DNA of 64,000 nt from assembly GCF_900603025.1 (NCBI RefSeq), contig NZ_LR026975.1, forward strand, positions 3,596,001 through 3,660,000, in the 5' to 3' direction. Below, in pieces: positions 58,861 to 64,000 of the stretch (the first letter of the stretch is position 1; the number at the start of each line of letters is the position of its first letter). The notes under the pieces were generated by a model. The model worked only from the letters and a program-made list of their open reading frames with translations. It ran no database searches and was not told where the DNA came from. This DNA comes from Mycolicibacterium hassiacum DSM 44199 (GTDB taxonomy: Bacteria; Actinomycetota; Actinomycetes; Mycobacteriales; Mycobacteriaceae). Both the position numbers and the translations under genes were made by a program.

Positions 58861-59298
58861 TCACGCCGGGGCGAAGACGCGTTTGAACTGGTTCAGCGAC
58901 TGCTGGATATCGCTTCTGAGCGCGGCCGCGACGAGCATGCCGATCGGGCCGAACAACGCGGGTCCGCCCAGGTGGATGTCGAACTGCACGGTCGACCCCT
59001 CCCCCGACGGTCTGATCTTGCCGATCAGCTTGACCTTCACCCCGCCGACCCCGTCACCGTTGAGGGTCATCGCCTCCGGCGGCTTGTAGTGGACGATCTT
59101 CCACCTGATCCGGTTGAGCATGCCCTTGACCTCGACGATCGACTCCACGACCGTGCCCTTCTCGATGGTCTCGGGCAGCTTGGACCGCCACACCCGGTGG
59201 ATGCTGAGCCATTCGTGGTAGCGCGACAGGTCCGACGCGCACTCCCACGCCTTCTCCGGCGGCAGGGGCACGTCGACGGAAACCGACAACTTCGCCAT
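58861..59298 (-). CDS. SRPBCC-family toxin (Rv0910-like)
   Basis: 145 residues, a START/SRPBCC ligand-binding fold: KLSVSVDVPLPPEKAWECASDLSRYHEWLSIHRVW, VVESIVEVKGMLNRIRWKIVHYKPPEAMTLNG, and VQFDIHLGGPALFGPIGMLVAAAL. M. tuberculosis Rv0910 is the toxin partner of Rv0909, and the same order is kept here. Its start lies 63 bp after the antitoxin stop, in a stretch of short repeats, and there is no clear ribosome binding site before ATG 59298. Confidence 0.85.
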   Translation of the reverse strand: MAKLSVSVDVPLPPEKAWECASDLSRYHEWLSIHRVWRSKLPETIEKGTVVESIVEVKGMLNRIRWKIVHYKPPEAMTLNGDGVGGVKVKLIGKIRPSGEGSTVQFDIHLGGPALFGPIGMLVAAALRSDIQQSLNQFKRVFAPA

Positions 59299-59355
59299 CT
59301 GTGTCTATCGGGCCATCTGTGTCTATCGGGGGTGTCTATCGGGGGTGTCTAGCGG
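59294..59355. repeat. short tandem repeats across the toxin start
   Basis: Two 18-bp copies (GCCATCTGTGTCTATCGG) at 59294-59311 and 59312-59329, then two 13-bp partial copies (GGGTGTCTATCGG, GGGTGTCTAGCGG). The first copy holds the toxin ATG; the second holds an in-frame ATG followed by GCC CGA TAG on the minus strand, a three-codon decoy. Confidence 0.85.
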
Positions 59356-59361
59356 GCTGTC

Positions 59362-59544
59362 CTACGCCTTGTCCTGAAGGTTCTTCTCGACGAAGTCCTT
59401 CGCCGCTTCCTGCACCTTGTCGACATGCTCGGCGTATTTGCCCTGCGTCTTCTCGTCGACGATATCGCCGACCTTCTCGATCGCGGCATCCACCTTGTCG
59501 GTGTTCTTGGCCAGCAGGTTCTTCGCTTTGTCCAGTAACGACAT
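59362..59544 (-). CDS. antitoxin (Rv0909/MT0933 family)
   Basis: 60 residues: MSLLDKAKNLLAKNTDKVDA, then AIEKVGDIVDEKTQGKYAEH and VDKVQEAAKDFVEKNLQDKA. An amphipathic, Lys/Asp/Glu-rich, fully helical protein of the MT0933-like antitoxin family. It lies directly upstream of its SRPBCC toxin and 5 bp after the CtpE stop (59550), so the three are probably one transcript. Start ATG 59544. Confidence 0.88.
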   Translation of the reverse strand: MSLLDKAKNLLAKNTDKVDAAIEKVGDIVDEKTQGKYAEHVDKVQEAAKDFVEKNLQDKA

Positions 59545-59549
59545 GGGCC

Positions 59550-61958
59550 CTACCCTACCTGGCGCCACAACCTGCGGCGTTCGCCGAGCACCCGCCCCTG
59601 CACCCACCAGATCACCTCGATCGCCCCGGCCGCGACCAGGCCGACCGCCAGCGCGACCGCCGTGGTCCGCGGATTGGTGGGGTCGAGCAGGAACAACTCC
59701 CGGGTGAACGGCACCGTGAAGATCGCCACATAGGCCAGCCCCGAGATCACCACCAGCGCCACCCGCCACCACTCGTACGGGCGGGCCACCACGGCCAGCA
59801 CCCAGATCGCGGCGACCAGCAGGGTGATCAAGGCCGCCGTCGACGCCTGGGTCTGTTCGGTCGGGCCGGCCTGGCGACCCTGGTAGGCCAGCAGGTAGGA
59901 GCAGAACGTCGCCACGCCGATGACCACCCCGGACGGCAGCGCCGCGGTCATCACCCGGCGCACGAACCCCGGTTTGGCCCGCTCGTTGTTGGGCGCCAGC
60001 GACAGGATGAACGCCGGGATGCCGATGGTGAACCAGGCCGCGATGGTGACGTGGATCGGCTGGAACGGGAACAGCAGCGGATCGGTGCCCAGGAACCGGG
60101 CCGACAGCCCGCCCAGGCCGACCGCGATAGCCAGCAGCACCGAGTACACGGTCTTGGTGAGAAACAGGTTCGAGACGCGCTCGATGTTGCCGATCACCCG
60201 GCGGCCCTCGGCCACCACATGCGGCAGGGTGGCGAACTTGTTGTCCAGCAGCACGATCTGGGCGACGGCCCGCGACGCGGGGGCACCCGAGCCCATGGCG
60301 ACCCCGATGTCGGCGTCCTTGAGTGCCAGCACGTCGTTGACGCCGTCGCCGGTCATCGCCACGGTGTGCTGGCGGGACTGCAGCGCGTGCACCATGGCCC
60401 GCTTCTGGTCCGGGCGGACCCGGCCGAAGGTGGTGCACTGCTCGAGCACCTCCGCCAGCCGCTGCGGGTCCTCGGGCAGTTCCCGGGCGTCCATGGTCTC
60501 ACCGTGCAGGCCCAGGGCGTCGGCGACCGCACCGACCGACACCGCGTTGTCTCCGGAGATGACCTTGACCGCGACGTGCTGGGAGGCGAAGTAGTCCAGG
60601 GTGTCGCGGGCGTCCGGCCGGATGCGCTGTTCGAGCACCACCAGCGCCACCGGGGTCACCGTTCCCGGGGCGTCGGCGTGGTCGACGGGCAGATCGCTGC
60701 GGCCCAGCAGCAGTACCCGCAGCCCCTTGGCGCCGATCCGCTCGGCCTCCTCGGCGGTCGCCGAGTGCGGGTCGAGCAGCACGTCCGGCGCGCCGATCAC
60801 CCAGTTGCCGTGCTCGCCGTAGGACACCCCGCTCCACTTGGTCGCCGACTTGAACGGGGCGATCGCGGTGGCGGCCCAGTCCGGCGGCAATTTGTAGGCC
60901 TCGGCGACGGCCTGCATGCTGGCGTTCGGCCGGGGGTCGTCGGCGGCCAGCCGGGCCAGCACGTCGGCGGCCGGGGCGTTCTCGTCGAGGAGTCTGACCT
61001 CGGCCACCCGCATGCCGTTCTCGGTCAGGGTGCCGGTCTTGTCGGCGCACACCACGTCGACGCGGGCCAGGCCCTCGATCGCGGGCAGCTCGTTGACCAG
61101 GCATTGGCGCCGACCGAGCCGCACCACCCCGACCGCGAACGCGATCGAGGTCATCAGCACCAGCCCTTCGGGCACCATCGGCACCAGCGCGCCGACCATC
61201 GCCAGCACGGAACGCTTGAACCCGGCCTCGGTGGTGAACAGCTGGGTGTAGATGATCAGGATCCCGGCGGGAATCAGCAGGTAGGTGATGAACTGCAGGA
61301 TCTTGTTGATGCCGTTGCGCAGTTCGGAGTTGACCAGGGTGAACTTGCTGGCCTCCTCGGCCAGCCGGGCGGCGTAGGCCTCCCGGCCGACCTTGGTGGC
61401 TCGGTAGGCGCCGCTGCCGGCCACCACGAAGCTGCCCGACATCACCGGATCGCCGGGGCCCTTCGGGATCGGGTCGGCCTCGCCGGTCAGCAGCGACTCG
61501 TCGACCTCGAGGTTGGCGCCCTCCACCACCTCGCCGTCGACGACGATCTGGTCGCCGGGCCCGAGCTCGATGATGTCGTCGAGCACCACCTCGTGCGGGG
61601 CCAGCGGGCGCGCGGCGAACCCGTCGCCGGACTGGCGGCGCACCATCGGCTTGGTCTGCCCGACGATGGCGAGCTTGTCCAGGGTGTTCTTGGCCCGCAG
61701 CTCCTGGATGATGCCGATCACGCTGTTGGCGATGATCAGCAGCCCGAACGCGCCGTTGATGATCGACCCGGTCGACAGCACGATGAGAAACAGCACGCCG
61801 AGGATGGCGTTGATGCGGGTGAACACGTTGGCCCGCACGATCTCGGACACGCTGCGCGATACGCGGGTCGGAACATCGTTGGTCTTGCCCTCCGCGACGC
61901 GCTGTGCGACCTCGGCGTCGGTGAGGCCCCTTGCCGCCAGGCCGGGCACGGTGGTCAT
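59550..61958 (-). CDS. ctpE: P-type cation ATPase CtpE
   Basis: 802 residues. Phosphorylation motif [15 protein letters not shown], actuator loop LLTGEADPI, hinge [23 protein letters not shown], and about ten spans. The N-terminus starts [24 protein letters not shown]. It sits in the same order as Rv0906-Rv0910 of M. tuberculosis, where Rv0908 is CtpE, a calcium-transporting P-type ATPase needed for cell-envelope integrity. It overlaps the serine hydrolase stop (ATGA). Confidence 0.94.
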   Translation of the reverse strand: MTTVPGLAARGLTDAEVAQRVAEGKTNDVPTRVSRSVSEIVRANVFTRINAILGVLFLIVLSTGSIINGAFGLLIIANSVIGIIQELRAKNTLDKLAIVGQTKPMVRRQSGDGFAARPLAPHEVVLDDIIELGPGDQIVVDGEVVEGANLEVDESLLTGEADPIPKGPGDPVMSGSFVVAGSGAYRATKVGREAYAARLAEEASKFTLVNSELRNGINKILQFITYLLIPAGILIIYTQLFTTEAGFKRSVLAMVGALVPMVPEGLVLMTSIAFAVGVVRLGRRQCLVNELPAIEGLARVDVVCADKTGTLTENGMRVAEVRLLDENAPAADVLARLAADDPRPNASMQAVAEAYKLPPDWAATAIAPFKSATKWSGVSYGEHGNWVIGAPDVLLDPHSATAEEAERIGAKGLRVLLLGRSDLPVDHADAPGTVTPVALVVLEQRIRPDARDTLDYFASQHVAVKVISGDNAVSVGAVADALGLHGETMDARELPEDPQRLAEVLEQCTTFGRVRPDQKRAMVHALQSRQHTVAMTGDGVNDVLALKDADIGVAMGSGAPASRAVAQIVLLDNKFATLPHVVAEGRRVIGNIERVSNLFLTKTVYSVLLAIAVGLGGLSARFLGTDPLLFPFQPIHVTIAAWFTIGIPAFILSLAPNNERAKPGFVRRVMTAALPSGVVIGVATFCSYLLAYQGRQAGPTEQTQASTAALITLLVAAIWVLAVVARPYEWWRVALVVISGLAYVAIFTVPFTRELFLLDPTNPRTTAVALAVGLVAAGAIEVIWWVQGRVLGERRRLWRQVG

Positions 61959-63526
61959 CGTCGGAACGTCCCCTTGCCGAACTGATCGAAGTACTCCAGC
62001 GTCAGCTTGTCACCGTCGAACGTCGCCCGGGAAATCGTGCCGGGCGGGGCGTTCTCGGTGATCAGGCCGAACGTGAAGATGTTGCCGTCCCAGTGGGTCA
62101 GCGGTACGTCCAGGGTGCGGCCCAGCGCCAGCCGCAGCCCGCCCTCGGCCGCGCTGACCCGGGCCGGGCCCCAGTAGTCGTTCTGGTAGGTCCCGACGTA
62201 GCTCGACAGTGGCGCGGCGGGCCGCGGGTTGGGCGGCGGCGACTTCCCGGCCAGCTCGCCGATCGGTTTGGCCATCTCGTCGAACACCTCGCGGTACAGG
62301 CCGTACCAGTCCTCGCGGATCTCGCCGAATTGGACCAGGTCGGCGAACTCCGCCGTCAGCGTCTCGGCCACCCCGGACGGGGTGGCGTTGGTCAGGGCGA
62401 TGATCCCGACGTCGGCCGACGGCAGCATCATGACGTTGGTGCCGGTCCCGAGCTCGAAGGCGCCGGAGTGGCTGATCTCGATCCGGCCCGCGGAGCTGGT
62501 CGAGATGTCGAAGCCGTACCCGTAGAAACCCGACCGCATGGCCGGCTCGGTGGCGCGGGCGGCCACGCTCTGCGGGGTGAGCGCCGCCAGCAGGGCTTTC
62601 TCGTCGACGAGCTGGCGCCCGTCGTGCCGTCCGGTGGCCAGCACCAGGGCGATCCAGCGGGCCATGTCGTTGACCGAGGAGCTGACACCGGCGGCGGGAG
62701 CCTGGGCGTCGGGGTCCCGGACGAAGCGGGGGTGATAGCCGCCGTCGATGAGGATGTGGCCGACGGCGCGGTCGGGGCGGCGTTCGTAGTCGGCGAAACG
62801 ATAGCTCGTCGACGTCATTCCCAGCGGTTCGAACAGCGCCTCCTCGGCCAGCTCCTCCCACGGTTTGCCGGCCGCCACCGCGACCGCCTCGGCGCCGGCG
62901 GTGAACCCGAAGTTGGTGTAGGCGTACGAGGTCCGGAACTCCTCGAGCGGCAGCTGCCGCAGCCGCTCCAGCACGGTGCGGCGGTCGAACCCGATGTCCT
63001 CCAACACGTCACCGGCGTGGTCGGGCAACCCGGAGCGGTGGGCGAGCATGTCACCGACGGTGACCATGCGGGTGACCGCCGGGTCGGACAGCGCGAACCA
63101 CGGCAGCCGGCTGACGATCGGGGTGTCCCAGCCCACGACACCCGCGCCCACCTGCTGCGCCACCACCGTCGCGGTCACCGACTTGGAGATCGAGGCGAGC
63201 TGGAAAACGGTGTCCGGTCCCACTTTCCGGCCGGTCGTGACATCGGCGACGCCGAAACCCTTCGCGTAGACGGTTTTTCCCCCGTGCACCACCGCCACCG
63301 CCATACCCGGGATCCCGGACTTGCGCATCAACTCCTCGGCGAGGTCGTCGAGTTTGGCGACCGCGTCGGCGACCGCGTTGTCCGGTATCGGCACCGCGGC
63401 CACCAACGGGGGCGGCAGGTCGGGGTCGGTCGACTGCGGCTGGGGCGCAGACGTCTGACAACCTGTGATCAGCCCAGCGGCCACCAGCGGGGCCGCCAGG
63501 GCTCGCATGGCGGCCCGGACGCTCAT
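61955..63526 (-). CDS. serine hydrolase, beta-lactamase class C fold, lipoprotein (Rv0907-like)
   Basis: 523 residues. Lipoprotein signal: [20 protein letters not shown] followed by TGC, with the lipid-bearing Cys at 23. Active-site SxxK in ASISKSVTA (Ser near 115), YxN in YAYTNFGF, and a C-terminal HSG-like motif in [13 protein letters not shown] periplasmic esterase, D-aminopeptidase or penicillin-binding-like enzyme. Its stop overlaps the CtpE start by 4 bases. Confidence 0.91.
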   Translation of the reverse strand: MSVRAAMRALAAPLVAAGLITGCQTSAPQPQSTDPDLPPPLVAAVPIPDNAVADAVAKLDDLAEELMRKSGIPGMAVAVVHGGKTVYAKGFGVADVTTGRKVGPDTVFQLASISKSVTATVVAQQVGAGVVGWDTPIVSRLPWFALSDPAVTRMVTVGDMLAHRSGLPDHAGDVLEDIGFDRRTVLERLRQLPLEEFRTSYAYTNFGFTAGAEAVAVAAGKPWEELAEEALFEPLGMTSTSYRFADYERRPDRAVGHILIDGGYHPRFVRDPDAQAPAAGVSSSVNDMARWIALVLATGRHDGRQLVDEKALLAALTPQSVAARATEPAMRSGFYGYGFDISTSSAGRIEISHSGAFELGTGTNVMMLPSADVGIIALTNATPSGVAETLTAEFADLVQFGEIREDWYGLYREVFDEMAKPIGELAGKSPPPNPRPAAPLSSYVGTYQNDYWGPARVSAAEGGLRLALGRTLDVPLTHWDGNIFTFGLITENAPPGTISRATFDGDKLTLEYFDQFGKGTFRR

Positions 63527-63614
63527 GCAGTGAACGGTAACCGCTCGGACCTACCGGCGTTGCCGCTCGCGCGCTTCGGCGTGCCGCGCGCGGGCGCCCC
63601 CGGGAGCCGGGAAC

Positions 63615-64000
63615 CTACATGCGCCACCAGGGGTCGCGGACCGGCGCCTCGGGCGGCGGGTCGGTGGCCACCCGCTGGCCGGGCCGCGGCACCGCCACCC
63701 GGATCCGTTCCGCGTCAGCGGCGGTCAGCAGCCGCTCCACCGGTTCGGCCCACGGGTGCGGGGCGAGCCGGAAGGTGGCCCAGTGGATCGGCACCAGCAG
63801 CCCCGACGCCGACTCGGCGACGTCGAGGTGGGCCCGCACCGCCTCCTCGGGGTTCATGTGGATGTCGGGCCAGGCCCGGTGGTAGGCGCCGACGGGCAGC
63901 AGGGTGAGATCGAACGGCCCGTGTTCGCTGCCGATCTCGGCGAAGCTCTTGGTGTAGCCGGTGTCGCCGCCGAAGAACGCCCGGTGCCGCGACCCGATGA
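63615..64000 (-). CDS. metallo-beta-lactamase-fold hydrolase (Rv0906-like), 5' end outside window
   Basis: 128 residues are present, reading from the window edge. FFGGDTGYTKSFAEIGSEHG (a metal-ligand Asp), LLPVGAYHRAWPDIHMNPEEAV and LVPIHWATFRLAPHPWAEP (a metal-ligand His) match the UlaG/NAPE-PLD-like branch of the metallo-beta-lactamase fold. The start lies right of 64000. Its stop is about 89 bp downstream of the serine hydrolase start region (63526), same strand, in the order of Rv0906-Rv0907. Family clear; substrate unknown. Confidence 0.9.
   Translation of the reverse strand, partial: IGSRHRAFFGGDTGYTKSFAEIGSEHGPFDLTLLPVGAYHRAWPDIHMNPEEAVRAHLDVAESASGLLVPIHWATFRLAPHPWAEPVERLLTAADAERIRVAVPRPGQRVATDPPPEAPVRDPWWRM

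Overview
The window is high-GC actinobacterial DNA, most probably from a fast-growing environmental mycobacterium (Mycolicibacterium-like). The evidence is gene content and order: a LigD/Ku end-joining locus, a DUF4193 protein, a phosphoribosyltransferase-hydrolase fusion like Rv0571c, a site-2 protease like Rv2625c, F420-type and KstR-type features, several GTG starts and apparently leaderless transcripts. The right end also keeps the M. tuberculosis Rv0906-Rv0910 order (metallo-hydrolase, serine hydrolase lipoprotein, CtpE, antitoxin, toxin). No insertion sequence, integrase, prophage or CRISPR array is visible.

Layout. 1-25 kb is mostly housekeeping or small independent genes: an OmpR-type regulator (cut by the window edge), a lactonase-like propeller protein, RNase HI, LigD (-) and Ku (+) separated by a secreted peptide, a hypothetical gene and a PfkB kinase. 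Then come an SDR plus amine-dehydrogenase-like pair behind a KstR box, two related small secreted proteins, an Nramp transporter behind a DtxR-type box, a cyclotransferase/poly-gamma-glutamate-hydrolase fusion, an LLM oxidoreductase and tRNA-Arg(CCT). A stress cluster follows (PRT-hydrolase with a DosR-like box, DUF4193, site-2 protease, Hsp20 behind a CIRCE element).

24.8-46.3 kb is a catabolic locus built on a divergent promoter at 39.3-39.5 kb. Leftward runs a tight 12-gene operon: SDR, Rieske oxygenase, Baeyer-Villiger-type monooxygenase, SDR, CoA transferase, four acyl-CoA dehydrogenase genes in two long/short pairs, a ThDP enzyme, an aldehyde dehydrogenase and an amidohydrolase. Rightward run a double lactonase-like protein, a HutC-type GntR regulator, two acyl-CoA ligases, an SDR and an NAD-binding protein. 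The divergent region carries two HutC-type operators. The set reads as oxidation of a cyclic compound, ring expansion to a lactone, opening, CoA activation and beta-oxidation; the substrate cannot be told from sequence.

46.3-58.9 kb is the most unusual region. Two paralogous TetR regulators and two near-identical multi-pass membrane proteins sit among three copies of a TTGACT-N2-AGTCAA type dyad. The second TetR heads a run of twelve closely spaced or overlapping genes: TetR, a 35-residue membrane peptide, a VWA protein, a MoxR-type ATPase, a 42-residue membrane peptide, the second multi-pass protein, a membrane-anchored protein, P450, amine-dehydrogenase-like enzyme, VOC protein, P450 and an ERG2/sigma-1-receptor-like protein, ending in a strong hairpin terminator. 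The inference is a membrane oxidation system with its own MoxR/VWA maturation pair, acting on a steroid- or terpenoid-like substrate. 58.9-64 kb is the conserved toxin-antitoxin/CtpE/hydrolase block.
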